From: Leishmania donovani
Taxonomy: Eukaryota; Euglenozoa; Kinetoplastea; Trypanosomatida; Trypanosomatidae
Length of the DNA: 64,000 bases
Assembly (NCBI RefSeq): GCF_000227135.1
Contig: NC_018255.1
Location: 604,104-668,103, forward strand
Reading direction: 5' to 3'
Below are positions 20,438 to 31,800 of this stretch, piece by piece (positions within the stretch are counted from its first letter, which is position 1; the number at the start of each line of letters is the position of its first letter). Under the pieces are notes generated by a model. The model was not told the origin of the DNA. It saw nothing but the letters and a program-made list of their open reading frames with translations, and ran no database searches. The translations under genes were made by a program, and so were the position numbers.

Positions 20438-20439
20438 CT
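20438..20439 (-). promoter_or_regulatory. Predicted spliced-leader acceptor AG (TruD-like gene)
   Basis: A long minus-strand pyrimidine-rich stretch (about 20517-20442) ends in ACAG with no earlier AG. The leader of 266 nt contains two upstream ATGs: one opens a 25-codon ORF, the other opens an ORF that overlaps the main start in another frame. Confidence 0.4.
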
Positions 20440-21493
20440 GTAGGAAGGCAGGCAGAGGCGAACGTGCAGCGGGGGAAGGGCAGCGCAAGGAAACGCCGAG
20501 CGAAGAGAGAGAAAGTAGTTGGGGGTAAGAGAGGCAGCAGCTGTAGGAGCAGACAGCATGGGAGCACAGAATACGGTGAAAGAATGGGGAGAGGCAATGG
20601 TCAATAGCTGCGCTCGCTCAAGTAGCATCCTTGTTCTCTATCCACGGGACGATGGCGGGAGCACGGCCCTGGAGACACAGCAGTCGAAGACAGGAAGCGT
20701 AACGCATCTGGCGGTAGCACTGCAAAGCCTCCACCCTCCCCCCTTAGAAGAACACGCGAACAGCACGCATAAAAGAAGTGCGCCTCAGCACACGAGAGGG
20801 GCGTCGTTGGTTGCTGTGGTCGTCGCCGTCGCCTTTTGCCTTTGTTTCTCTCTCCTTGATGTTCATGTTGTCACCCCCGGTGGGTCTCTCCTCATGGTGA
20901 GCCAGCCACCGTACAAGTGAGTGATTAAGTAGTCGTTGTGCGAGACACAGAAAGAGAGTCGATGGCGCGGTCCGCAGCCTCCATATCGATCTCTGGATGA
21001 GTCAGGGTGCGCTGGTCTGCCTCGGAGGCGAGTTGTCACTCCCGTCATACGTCAACGACACTGTCCATGCCCTTTTGTAGGAAGACGACAACGGCCAAAA
21101 GGGCGAAGCCTGCCAGCCGGCGACGGCTCAGTCAATACGGAATCGCCCGTCTGGGGACCTCCGCACGATGCGCGCATCCGATCGCGCGCGGCCCCCACCC
21201 ACCCACACCCCCACACACACAGACATACGACGACCTTCGCTGCACATCACATGGGATGCGCTGAGAATCGCACGCACGCAGATGCTCAGACAACAGAGAC
21301 ATACGCCATTTCCACAGCGCTGTGTGACTCGCCGCTTCACAGAGAAAGGGGGAGATCCGCAAGGCCCCAGAGTGGAGGGGGGCCACAGCAATAAGGTGAC
21401 CATGTCAAGCCCCCCCACCCCCGACAGAAAAAGCAAAAAGAAAAAGGCTCAGAAAACTGGAAGCCAAGGCAAGCAGCGCAGAAGCGACGTCCA
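20440..21493. other. Intergenic, no gene seen
   Basis: This region is upstream spacer of the TruD-like gene and 3' UTR of the BTB protein gene. It has no supported ORF, retroposon signature or long simple repeat apart from a short CA run near 21212-21222. Confidence 0.4.
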
Positions 21494-23362
21494 TCAGCGG
21501 TGTATCGACGACAGCGACCCGTATGGCGATGTGTGAGGGTCGGCGCGCGGTCGACCGCCACGAGCACCGCCGCTGCTGTTGCCCTTGAAGCGGCTCGCAG
21601 CGCCACCGCCACTCGTGCCACCAATGCTCGACAGCGGACGCGGCGAGGACGACGACGAGACCAGCTGACCACCAGCGTGGCCTCTTGCGGTCCCCGTAAC
21701 AACGGGCGAGATAGACAGACGCATCACCGAGTAGTTCTGCGCCGCAGAAGCCCTGCGCTGCTGCGCCTCGCTCCCGAAGCGGTGCTGCCGCTCCACGTAG
21801 TTGAGAATGTCGATGTCAACAACATTCTCGCTCATGACCTCCTTCACGTAGAAGGGCATGGTGGCCCAGAGGCAAATGTCGGTCGAGTGTGGCGACGCGA
21901 GAGCGGTGAAGGAGTTGCCGCCAGCGCTGCGCACCGCCACGGCCCCAGTGCCTTCCAGCCCTGCTGCCCTCACGCCGTTGTGGCTCTCCGCCGCGGTTGC
22001 GGATGCGCCTCGTGAGACAGACTCTGGCTTTGAGCCAAAGGTAGGCACCTCCACAACCTCCTCGGCGAGTGCGTGAGCCGGCCCGCTGTATCGCATGGGC
22101 GTTAGACCGCCCTCGCGCTCGTACACGTTGTGCTCTGCGCAGTAGTCGAACCAGCGGATTAGGTGTTTGAAGTCTTCAGCCACGTTGTCCGGAGACGAGA
22201 ACTTCCTCGGCAGCTCCGAGCACCAATGCTTTGATACGTCGAGGAGGCTCACGAGGTGGAAGCAACGTCGACAGCCCGCGTACCGGATCGCACCGATGAT
22301 GCGCCACGCCCACCGCTCCAACTCTGCTGTGAGCGGTGGCGCGGCCTCTGCAGCCAACGTCGGCGCAGAGACTTCACTACCCTTGAGTGCTGGTGGCGCC
22401 TCGAGAATGACCGGCGTTGTGTGCCGTGCTGCAGCGTGGGTAGCGAAGACCTCGCCACGTGGGCCAACGCGCCACCCTCGACCCGCGATCGATGCGTGAT
22501 GAGCTCTGCCACCGGTGTGGCTTGCCGGTCCCGATTGTGCTGGACACTCGGGGCCAGAGAGCTGAGAGGTGCGGCCGAGCCGATCAAGCTCACCTTCATC
22601 AAACAAGGTTGCACACAGGCAGCACCAGCGCAAGCCACAGGTGGGAGGAAGAGTCAGCTGGCCACTGTGCGTCGCTGGCAACCCGGCTGGGGACCATGCG
22701 CCTCCGTTGGTGTCGCTGCTGGCTGTCGCCGCCGCGTCGGTTTGCAAAGACACTTCTGCACCATCAGCCACACCCACTTTGTGGCACACATAGTGTTGCA
22801 GCAGCGACGCGACAAAGGCGCGGTTCGGGTGGTTCGCGCTCCGCTCCTCGTGCAGGCGGAGCAGTGCGGCAGCCAGGTCGATGTCACGCACCATGTGACT
22901 CAACCGCAGAACCAGGTGTGTTGGCAGGTTCGTCAAGTCGAAGCTGGACGGCACAATCTCCTTCAAGTGCGCGCTGAGGTACATGAGCGCGTTGTCCGAC
23001 AGCTCCTGCATCTGCAGGAAACTCGAGGAGAGGCAGATGCTTACAACGTTGCTGTTTGTGATTTGCGGCGCTTTGCCGCTAATCCAGTTCATCAGCCACT
23101 GAAACGTGGCGTGGTCGCACCGTGCACGGAGGGTGAAGGCCACTGCAAGCGAGGAGGACGATTCGGGCGGCGGCGACACCTTGGCCTCGTTTATTTGGCG
23201 TTGGATAAGAGGCTCAAAGTAGCGCATGTGCGTGCGGAGTGGGCCCAGGGCGCAGAGAAACGCGCGCTCGTGATGAGTCGCGGGGTCCTGCACCGTGATC
23301 TCGACCATGGCTGACGAAGCTGAAGAGGTCATTTCCAGAAACGTGGTATTGGAGATGTGCAT
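21494..23362 (-). CDS. SANBR (KIAA1841)-like BTB-domain protein
   Basis: This 622-aa protein matches the SANT and BTB domain regulator (DUF3342-type) family in order and wording of motifs. It has an N-terminal BTB segment (EITVQDPATHHERAFLCAL, LRTHMRYFEPLI, CDHATFQWLMNWI at about 82-94, VVSICLSSSFLQMQEL at about 106-121, then DLTNLPTHLVLRLSHM). C-terminal to this lie candidate zinc-binding Cys (LRWCCLC near 245-250; YAGCRRCFHLVSLLD near 361-375) and a conserved helical WFDYCAEHN. No SANT domain was recognised. In animals the protein acts in nuclear repression; the role here is unknown. The ATG at 23362 is the first after a predicted acceptor at 23456-23457. Met11 or Met19 are alternatives. 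The last 100 residues are Gly/Ser-rich. Confidence 0.72.
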   Translation of the reverse strand: MHISNTTFLEMTSSASSAMVEITVQDPATHHERAFLCALGPLRTHMRYFEPLIQRQINEAKVSPPPESSSSLAVAFTLRARCDHATFQWLMNWISGKAPQITNSNVVSICLSSSFLQMQELSDNALMYLSAHLKEIVPSSFDLTNLPTHLVLRLSHMVRDIDLAAALLRLHEERSANHPNRAFVASLLQHYVCHKVGVADGAEVSLQTDAAATASSDTNGGAWSPAGLPATHSGQLTLPPTCGLRWCCLCATLFDEGELDRLGRTSQLSGPECPAQSGPASHTGGRAHHASIAGRGWRVGPRGEVFATHAAARHTTPVILEAPPALKGSEVSAPTLAAEAAPPLTAELERWAWRIIGAIRYAGCRRCFHLVSLLDVSKHWCSELPRKFSSPDNVAEDFKHLIRWFDYCAEHNVYEREGGLTPMRYSGPAHALAEEVVEVPTFGSKPESVSRGASATAAESHNGVRAAGLEGTGAVAVRSAGGNSFTALASPHSTDICLWATMPFYVKEVMSENVVDIDILNYVERQHRFGSEAQQRRASAAQNYSVMRLSISPVVTGTARGHAGGQLVSSSSSPRPLSSIGGTSGGGAASRFKGNSSGGARGGRPRADPHTSPYGSLSSIHR

Positions 23363-23455
23363 ATGGATTGGAAGGTTGCAGGGCTGCCGTAGAAACACGG
23401 CCCTCCGTTGTTGCGGTGTGCTCCTCTCCTCACGTCGCGCAGCTTTGCGCCGTCA

Positions 23456-23457
23456 CT
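23456..23457 (-). promoter_or_regulatory. Predicted spliced-leader acceptor AG (BTB gene)
   Basis: On the minus strand a tract reading TTTCTTTTCC is followed by GCTGCAG. The leader of 93 nt has its first ATG at 23362, in frame. Confidence 0.4.
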
Positions 23458-24110
23458 GCAGCAGGAAAAGAAATCAGCTTGTGTGCGTGCCTGTGCACCA
23501 GCGAGAACACACGGTGCAACCTCTAACATGTGGCGATGCATAAGTGTCGTGGTGGTGAAAGAAAGAGGGAGATAGCGAACGGGAAGCGGTGACGCATGCA
23601 TGATCGGTGGAGCAGAGCGAAGAGGGGAGGTGATGGCGGGTCGTGGGCGGGAGGGGCTCGTGCGGGAATGCGCCTGTGGCCGTGCCGCAGAGGCCGCAGA
23701 TAAGATTAACCTCAGTCACGCTGCGGAGGCAGAGGGGGTGTGGGGCAAGCGCACACGATGCCTGTTGCTGCAGCGCAAAGACAGCCCCCGTGCCGTCTAT
23801 TGGTTTTGCCCATTTCTGTGAGGCGAGACTGAGGTCTGCATTCCGTTGCGCGAGGTCGAGGAGGGAGGAGGGGCAAGAGAGAGGCGCGCACACACATACA
23901 CACACAAAAAGAGGAAGAGAAGGGCCAAAAAGTAACCAGGCACGCACGCGCAGCAATGAAAAGAAGCCCCCCCCCACACCACCACCACCACCACCACCAC
24001 CATGCCCGCTCGCTCGCACGCGGCACTGTGATCGCGAAGGCATCTCTTTCTCTCACTCCCTCGGTTAGTCCGCCATCACTGTCCCGTCAGCAAAGAGCTC
24101 GCTTTGCCGC
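23458..24110. other. Intergenic, no gene seen
   Basis: This region is spacer between the BTB gene and the 107-aa gene. It carries a C run followed by (CCA)n/(CAC)n at about 23968-24003. No supported ORF. Confidence 0.4.
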
Positions 24111-24434
24111 TCAAGACTTGAGTTGATGGAGGAACAGCGGCTTGTTGAGGGTCTTGCCTCTGCGGCCGGCGTACCCGGGATGCGGAAGCACGCTGAAGTC
24201 CCCAAGAGTTAGTATAGAACCTGTTTGGGCACCGCGCAGGTCTGCTCTGTTAGCGGCAGGGCTGCCCGGTGCTGCACTCATGCTAGCCGTCCCACCGCTT
24301 GGCAGCTTTGCGCAGTCAACGTAGTAAGTGGTGAAATGCCCTCTTGCGTAGCTGGCAGTGATGGCTGCTGCCTCATCCGCCGCCGTCGCGCCCGCCGGTG
24401 CACGCGCTTGGGCAAGGCTGTCGCTGGACGACAT
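24111..24434 (-). CDS. Hypothetical small protein, 107 aa
   Basis: I do not recognise this protein. It is Ala/Ser-rich in the first 30 residues, followed by HFTTYYVDCAKLPSGG (about 33-48) and a compact C-terminal part (GSILTLGDFSVLPHPGYAG, then KTLNKPLFLHQLKS). No membrane segment is seen. The start at 24434 is the first ATG after a strong predicted acceptor at 24629-24630, which excludes the longer reading through CA-rich leader sequence. The region downstream of its stop is short, while more than 4 kb of gene-free sequence lies upstream. The ordered C-terminus and a proper splice site make it a likely real, lineage-specific gene. Confidence 0.6.
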   Translation of the reverse strand: MSSSDSLAQARAPAGATAADEAAAITASYARGHFTTYYVDCAKLPSGGTASMSAAPGSPAANRADLRGAQTGSILTLGDFSVLPHPGYAGRRGKTLNKPLFLHQLKS

Positions 24435-24628
24435 GTCAGCTTCTTCTTCGTTTTGCTTTTCCCGCTGTGCTGCTAAAGTGTTAGTTTGAGTGCACGCGTA
24501 TGTCGGTGTTCCTGTACGACGGTGACGATGAACGCCGCGGAGTTCGGATAAGACAATGCACCCGTCCCTCACCCCGCCCACACCCCTTGAGTGCAACGTG
24601 GTGCACCGACGGAGAACACGAATGAAAT

Positions 24629-24630
24629 CT
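24629..24630 (-). promoter_or_regulatory. Predicted spliced-leader acceptor AG (107-aa gene)
   Basis: A strong minus-strand pyrimidine tract (about 24692-24660) has this as its first downstream AG. The 194-nt leader has no ATG before 24434. Confidence 0.45.
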
Positions 24631-27600
24631 GAGTGATTATTAGCGGTCCGCCGTAGATCAAAAAGAAGGAGAGGGGAGAGAAAGCGAAACAGGATGAGCG
24701 GTGGTGCGAACAAGCGGCGCCAGGCAAACGCCAAAACACACACACACACACCAGCGCATGCATGCGTCGGCACAGCAACGCGGACGGGTGGCAACTATAA
24801 AAGAGCTGTGGGGGAGCTGGGAAGGGCATGAAAGCGTCAACGCACGTGCCTGTGAGAACAAAAGAGGGGCGCAGCGCTGTGAGCACCGCGCACGAGGGAC
24901 GCTGACACACACGCCCGCCACCAGCCATACCCACCCCACCCACTCACTGCCTCCCCTGCAGGGGGACAGCCGAGTGTCGATCGCCGAGTAAGGCCCCACT
25001 TGGCGGCTGTTGCTGATGTTTCCCTTTTCCTTCTGTTTCTGGTTGTCCGTGCTTGTGCGCATGCATGTGTGGGAGGGATCCATGCGTTGGTGTATGGCGC
25101 CCCTTTTCGTTTTCCTTGTGTGTGCGCACGTGTGTTTTTGCGCTTTCAAAGCAGCGTGAGTTGCCACGGAGCCCGGAGAAGAGAAGCGACAGAGAAGAGG
25201 TTCATGCGTGAGAGTAAGTATGCGGCGCAGATGCGCATGTGTTCGCAGGCACGTCGTAAGTTAAAGCAAGCCACAAAGGAAGGATGAGGAACGCGTGAAC
25301 CCGTCGAGAGATCTACGAAAGGCAAGCCAACAAACAAACGACATATACTCGGACGAGAGAGGAAGACGGTATCGCACGTTGAGGGGTCTGAGAGAATGGA
25401 AGAGGACGCCGACCGATAGCGTCGACGCAGCCGTCCTGCAGATGCAAGCGCCATTCAAAAGTGGTACAGGAAACGACGAACACGCACACAGATATAGGAA
25501 CTTGGAGGGAGGAGAAAAAACGAAAGAAAAAGGTAGTTGATAGCGCATGAAAGCTGCGTGGCCTATCAGAAAAGTGTGATAGGAGACATCGATCGACGAG
25601 TGCGCGTGCGAGTGCGTGGGGCGAGAAATAGAGGGGAAGGGGTGGGAAGAAAGAAAGCATGTAGATAGGGAAGGAAGCTTGTTACGACGGCCATGGCGAG
25701 AAAAAGAGGAGACATGGCCTACACTGCTGCCCTCGTTTGTTCTCCCTCGACAGGTCTGCAGATAGGTATGCATGTGTGTGTTATTTGCCGTGCTGCAGGA
25801 GAGAGCGGGTGGCGGTGGTAGTGGTAGAGACCGAGCAGGTCAGCTGCCGTGCTGGGCAACGCGAACCAGAGACGGAACGAAGAAATCAATAGGTCAAGCG
25901 AGAAAAAAATGCGCGTCAGGCGTGGAGAAAGTGGGGGGGGGGGGTATGAGAAGAGAAGGGTGCAGCTTGATGAGAGGAAGACGCGCGTACAGATATACGT
26001 CACTGACCGCTGCACGCCGTCGCTGCTCGACACTCGAAACTGGTGTTTTCCTTGGCTGTTTGTGCTCGCAGAGGCGAATGTGCAGCAGCGGTAGTGAGGA
26101 GAAAGGAAGAGCAGCAGCTGAACGACAGACAAGAGAAGCAAAGAAGATCCTATGTCACCTCCCTCTGTCTCCCCTTCTCTCTCCGTGCTGCCGACAAACA
26201 TACACGCGCGCACAAATTGCCCAAGTGTAAAAATCAAGTCACACACACATGCACACACACAATATATATATATATACATATATTGTGTGTGTGTGAGAGG
26301 GAGAATGCCGTGCTTGGCATCCCAAAAGACCAGCGGAGCATAAAAGACGACGACAATGCCAACACGGCAAACGAAGAAGCGCTGTTATAACATCGAGCGC
26401 GCACGTGTACATGTGAAAGAGGAGAGAGCGAAGAATATGGAAACACAGAAAGGCAAACAAACAAAAAAACATTAAGAAAAAAGCTGTGTGTGTGTGTGTG
26501 TGTGTGTGTGTGATGGAAGGGCGAGCCGTTGCATCCGTAAAGACATCGAAACGAGAACAGAAAGGAAGAGAGCAGTGCACACGCGCACATCCGTTGTAGC
26601 GTTAGGGGGGGGGGGCGAAAACACCGAGACAAAGAGAATCGAACAACAAACAAAAAAATGATAATGTCGACACACACGCACGCACACTGAGAGATCAGAT
26701 ATGTCCTTCCACCATTTTGTGCTGTTCTTTGAGGTGAGGGAAAGGGTGAAGAGGTAGCTCGAGGCACCTTGCATCCCATTGCGCGGGAGGGGAGAGTCTA
26801 TGTGCGAAGAGTCAAGCCCGCACAAGACGCGTGACGACACAGAGGCGCGCAAGTACGCGCGCTCAGAGAAAGCGAAGGAGGTGGTCGAAGAAACAGACAT
26901 GACCGAAAAAAGGTAGAGAAAACAAAAAGGGAGAAGCGCGTAGAGAACAAACAAAACGGAAGGCAAGAGAGAAAACACGCACACACAACATCCGCGTTAG
27001 CACTGGGATTGCCGGCCTGTAAAGCAACACGAGGATGTAGCGCATCCTGTTTCCTGCCGCCTCCGCGTCGTCCGCCATGAGGACGACACGCACACTCACT
27101 TCAACACAGGCATACACGCACATGAGGCCACACTGTCACACAAGAGAAAAGTACAAAGACACTCATCCAACGCGCACCTGAGTGCACACGCCCGTCCACC
27201 GGCGTGCACCTCTGCAGCTTCGCGATCAAAACCCAGACGGCTAGGGGGGAAGGAGATAGTAAGTATAAAAGAAAGCGAACAGACCGACAACGGCAGCGGC
27301 AGCCGCAGGGCACGTGTACGCACACAAAAAAGCACCAGTCACAGCCGCGAGAACAAGGGATGAGAGATCGGCGGTGGTGATCAGAGTTGATTGATGAGCG
27401 CCGCTTGGTGAATGGAAGGTGCGTCTCACCTCCCTGCTGCACGTTCTCGATTTTTTTGTGTGCTCGTCTTCGTCGCCACTTTGCGTACCGCATCAAGTGC
27501 AGCCGCCACTCATCGGCCCCTCTCTCTCTCGCGACGTGGCACACCTCTCGAAGACGTGAGGTCAGCGAGGGCTCGACAGGCTGGGTGGAAGACGTCGACC

Positions 27601-28832
27601 GTGAAGCTGAAACTACGGCAACACGTTACGGTGCCCTCATGGCAAGTGACACCACTTTTCCCTTCACATCCCTCACCCACGTTGCGGCCGCAGAACAGAA
27701 GTCCGTCGCCTCCCCTCCCTTCCCCCCCCCCTCTGTCATCGTTTCGCCGGCGTGGGAATGGTGAAGGGGATTGAGCGCGGCCGCGACGGAACAGTGGGAG
27801 GAGCGGTTGAGAAGGTACATGAACGAAAGGGGGTCCGGCAGAGGTCGGGGAGGAGAGGCGGAGAACACCCGAGGAGAGGGAGCACTCATAGAGTCGCAAC
27901 GACGGCTTCGGCGAGGCGAACAAGCCACGTGCACACACACAGACAGAGAGACACACACGCAGAGACACACAGGCACAGAGAGGGGAGAGGGAGGGGCCCA
28001 AGCGAGCAAACCAATACAAACAACAAAAGGGAGAGGAAGGAGGAAGCACAACAGCGAGAGAGAGAGAGAGGGGGGGGTTGGGGAAAGGGGCGAAGACACA
28101 CACACACACAGAAAAGAGGGGATGAGAACATGAAGGGAACAGGCAGATACGATAGAAAACAACGGCACGCGCAGCCGTGCACCCACGTAGACGGAACGGA
28201 AAAGATGAGTCGTCACTATCCGCGAGAGAAAGACAGAGCAGCCACATTTTACAAGTAAAGCACGCAGGAAAATGAAACGCCACCACATCAATAGCGGCGG
28301 CAGAAGCAGCGGCGAGCCTCACCTTTTTGAAGCGGCACACAAGACAGCACGAAGAAACAAAACAATTTTGAGATAGGGCACGGAGGGAGACGGGCGGCCA
28401 AGGGAGTACAGAAAAAAAAAAACACGAAACATAGACAAGAGAGAGCGCGAAAAGAGGCGGATGGCACATCGCACGCTCAAGACGCTCAGCGTCTCGATTC
28501 CTCCGTCATTCCTGATGCTCTCATGTCCACGGAAACGGAAAGAGACACGAGAGACCACCACACCACCATCACCACAAAGGTGTGAAGGAGCGCGTACAGA
28601 GAATCAGATGCACTGCTGTCTCGGCAGCCCTCGTGCCACGTATGGCAAAGAGAAGGAGCGGAGGGCTGAGTTCAAGCCACTGTCGTAGCATTTCTGGCAT
28701 CACGGTAAAGGAGAGCGTGAGCCTGAGCCCCTTACACGCACCGAATCCCACCTCCTCTCTTCCCCTTATAATCTTCTTGGACGCCTCTGTCCGGCTGTCC
28801 CGCTCCTCTATATCGATGCGTCACCCTTGTCG
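24631..28832. other. Long gene-free region (4.2 kb)
   Basis: This is the longest stretch without a supported gene. The ORFs here are low-complexity readings of purine or pyrimidine tracts. It contains CA/TG runs (about 24739-24753, 26484-26512, 28097-28111), a G run near 25928-25944, a CA-TA-TG palindrome at 26252-26293 and many polypurine runs. It may be a very long 3' UTR of the 1373-aa gene, a non-coding RNA region, or hold tiny genes not detectable by eye. Confidence 0.45.
26252..26293. repeat. CA-TA-TG palindrome
   Basis: Fifteen bases of CA then AATATA (26252-26266) are the exact reverse complement of TATATT then TG (26279-26293), around a TA-rich centre. The sequence could extrude as a cruciform or form a hairpin in RNA. 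Confidence 0.8.
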
Positions 28833-31800
28833 CTATGCCGGCCAAGAGACGCCGCGCCAGTCCCAGCGGTACTTGCCGGAGCCGACGGAGTTCTTCGCGC
28901 TGTTCACCAGATCGCCTTGACGAGGCGTGTGCGCGGCGCTGCTGTGGCCCGAGAACGGCATTGTCGTCGCCTCGCCGCCAGGACGCGGCGTGCCGGCCAT
29001 CAGTGCTGTCGCTACAGCCGGCATGCCCGCAGGAGAGACGGCGCCACAGCCCCTGCGCACTGGATCGTCACTAGAATGTAGCACCGGAGTGTGCTGTAAT
29101 GCGTGCATACGGCCAACGTCACCCTCAACCGTATCCGGCTGCGGCGGACGCAGCGACCCCTTTCGATACATCGGCGAGGCGTTCGAGCAGAAACTCGACC
29201 AGAGCAGCTCCGCCGTCGACATCGACGATGAGCGAGCTGAAGACACCGGCTGGCACGGCTCGGTGTGCCGGATGGAGTGCAGCAGGGAGGCGTGACGGGC
29301 GTGCGCCGATGACGCAGAGCCGCTTGCAAAGGTAATGGAGGTGCCACGCATAGAAAACGACTGTGCCGCGCTGGACGTGTTCCACTTGGCTGGCGTTGCG
29401 GGCAGCTGCGGAGTGCTGGCAATGTTGCCGGTACCGTAGCCAGGCCTAATGGTCACAGCAGCGGAGCGCTGCGGTGGCGGTCGCCGCGCATCGGCAAGCC
29501 CCGTCGTGTTGTTCGACGTGCAAGAGTGCGGGAGCAGCTCTCCCTCGGCACGCAGGTATTTGCCTTGCTCGGCAGGCGCCGGCGAGTGCCCACCCTGCAG
29601 GTGCGTACCATCCTCGCTGGAACCCCACCTGCCCGGGATGCGCACCGGTGTCGACCCGCACGGTTGAATCACCGCAGAGCCTGTTGCCTGCGCGCTGTAC
29701 TCAGCAGACGCCCCAGAAGTCGCACCGACGACGCTCGTCTGTGTACTGACGGATGGCATGCTTGGTACGCCGCGCGATGTGTGGAAGTGGTGGGGGCTAT
29801 CGCTCATTTGACTGGCTCGTAGAGGCGTGGTGCCGACGGTAGCAGAACAACTTGGCGTCGCGCGCACGCTGCGGCGCTGCCTCACGACCACGTTTACAGT
29901 GGGCACATCGGCGTTGTCGGCCGGGGCCGACTCGGGGACACCAATCCAGCACGTCGTGGTAGCAGCAGCCGGAGACCTGCGCTGCGACGGCTGGCGGTAA
30001 GAGAGGCTTGCAGAGCTGCTGTGGCTGCCCATGCTTGCCGACGCGGGGCTCACCCCCGTGTGCGAGTTGGGCGTTCCTACAGTGCTCGCTGAATGCGTCC
30101 ACAAGGTCATGGAGGTGCTGGACGCGACCGGCAGGGCGACCTGCAAGCGCTGCTGGGCAGGCACAACCCTCCCCTGTCGAGCATTTTTGCGAGGGGTGTC
30201 AGAAACGTTGTGTGGCTGCGCGAGACGGCCGACCGCGACAGGCGGCGTGGACGACGAGGGTGTGCGTGGCTGGTCGTCGGTGCGGACCCGCTTTGGCTTG
30301 GCACCGTCGTCTGCGTGACTGCCACTCTCCGTGGGCGACGTTGGCGACAAGATTGCTTTCGCCTGCACCGAAGCCGACACAAAACCGGTGTGTGCGCTGT
30401 ATAGCTCCATCGAGGATGAGCCGGACCCCTTGTCGCGTCTGCCGTCACTGCTGCCACTCTTGTCGGGCCCATCGGACGCGCCAGACGGGTTCGATGGGAA
30501 GTTGCCCTCATAGGAGCTGCGTAACCCACTGGAGGCGGCAGTGGTGGCGGCAACAGTCATCGACAGCGACTGAGCTCCCGCTACGGCGTCGTCATCCCTC
30601 GCGGCTGTCGCGCCGCCAGGCTCCGCCTCTGCCGCGGAGGTCGCCTCCTTGCTCGAGTGCGATCGCTTGATGTGGTTGCGGTACGCCTGCTCCACATCCG
30701 CCCCTGACTGGATCCACTTCTTGAGAAACTCGGGTGTGGTCCCGTAAAAGACCACCTGCCCCGCACACAGCTCGCGCCAGATTAAGAGGCCCATGCCGAG
30801 CCCCTCCGGCACGCCGGTCTTGCCGCTCAGCAGCCAATGCGAGTCCGTCGGTGGTGCCCGCCGCGATGCCTGACACGCTTTCCGGCAGAGCGACAAGAGA
30901 ATGTCCTCGGCAAACTCGTTGGGCGAGATGCGCCAGAAGGCGTCTGGAGCCGGTGTCGAGGAAGCCGAGGACGCAGACGTGACGTACCGCAGCACCGTTC
31001 CCGCTGCCACCTTGGCCCACCCGTCTCCTTCATGTTCCGTGTAGTGCGCTTCGACGTAGGCCTCGTTTGACGGGATCCAGACGTCGCCGACCTTCGGGGT
31101 CACCCTCGGAGGCCGCGGCTCCTCGTCGGTCAGCAAGAGCGTGCCATCAAGCGGGCTCTCTGTCAGGTTCCGCTGCGCGAGCTCCTGCCGCAGCTTCGCC
31201 GCCTCTCCCCCCACAAGCTGCTCGAAGTGTCCGGTGTAGAAGCGCGATGCCCACAACAGGACGCGGCCGATCGAATCCGCCGCCACGGAGCCGCGCAGCT
31301 CATCTGCGCAAATCACCGTCCGGATTTGGTACCTCAGCGACTCAGAGCCAACCTCAGCAGCATCACCTCCGGGGCGCGTCGCAACGGCGCTGATGCTAGA
31401 GTTGGCATCCGTCTTCGCCACCCGTGACTCGTTCGGGGCACAGGACTGCCGTAAGCCCGCGTTGCTGTTCGCGGGTGCCGCGCATATGTCGTCACCGCAG
31501 TCCCCCTCGTTGCTGGCGCCGCGAGACGACGACGTCATCGTCGGTGCCGTTGAGATCGGCTTCGCACAAGACAACGGCGTAGGCGCTTTACTCTTCTTCT
31601 CGCTGATCGCGGGGGTCGCGCACGCGGAGCTCTGACCCATGCGCGCGCGCAGCTCACGCAGGTAGCACAGAGCCGGCACATCGGCGCGGTGCATGACGAT
31701 TTCGATGGGACGGCGCAGCACTGTCTCCTTGGCGACGTCCGCGGCGGCGGAGGTGATCATGGTGCCCAGGCCTTCCAGGTGCGTCTTCAACCCATCTCGT

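Noticed and set aside
26863..27075. 71-residue minus-strand reading starting MADDAEAAGNRM
   Set aside because: The start looks protein-like, but the rest is Phe/Leu/Cys-rich and could be chance; no supporting splice site was identified.
27510..28469. 319-residue minus-strand ORF
   Set aside because: Cys/Ser/Leu/Pro-rich reading of polypurine sequence, no domain character, overlapping equally long readings in other frames.
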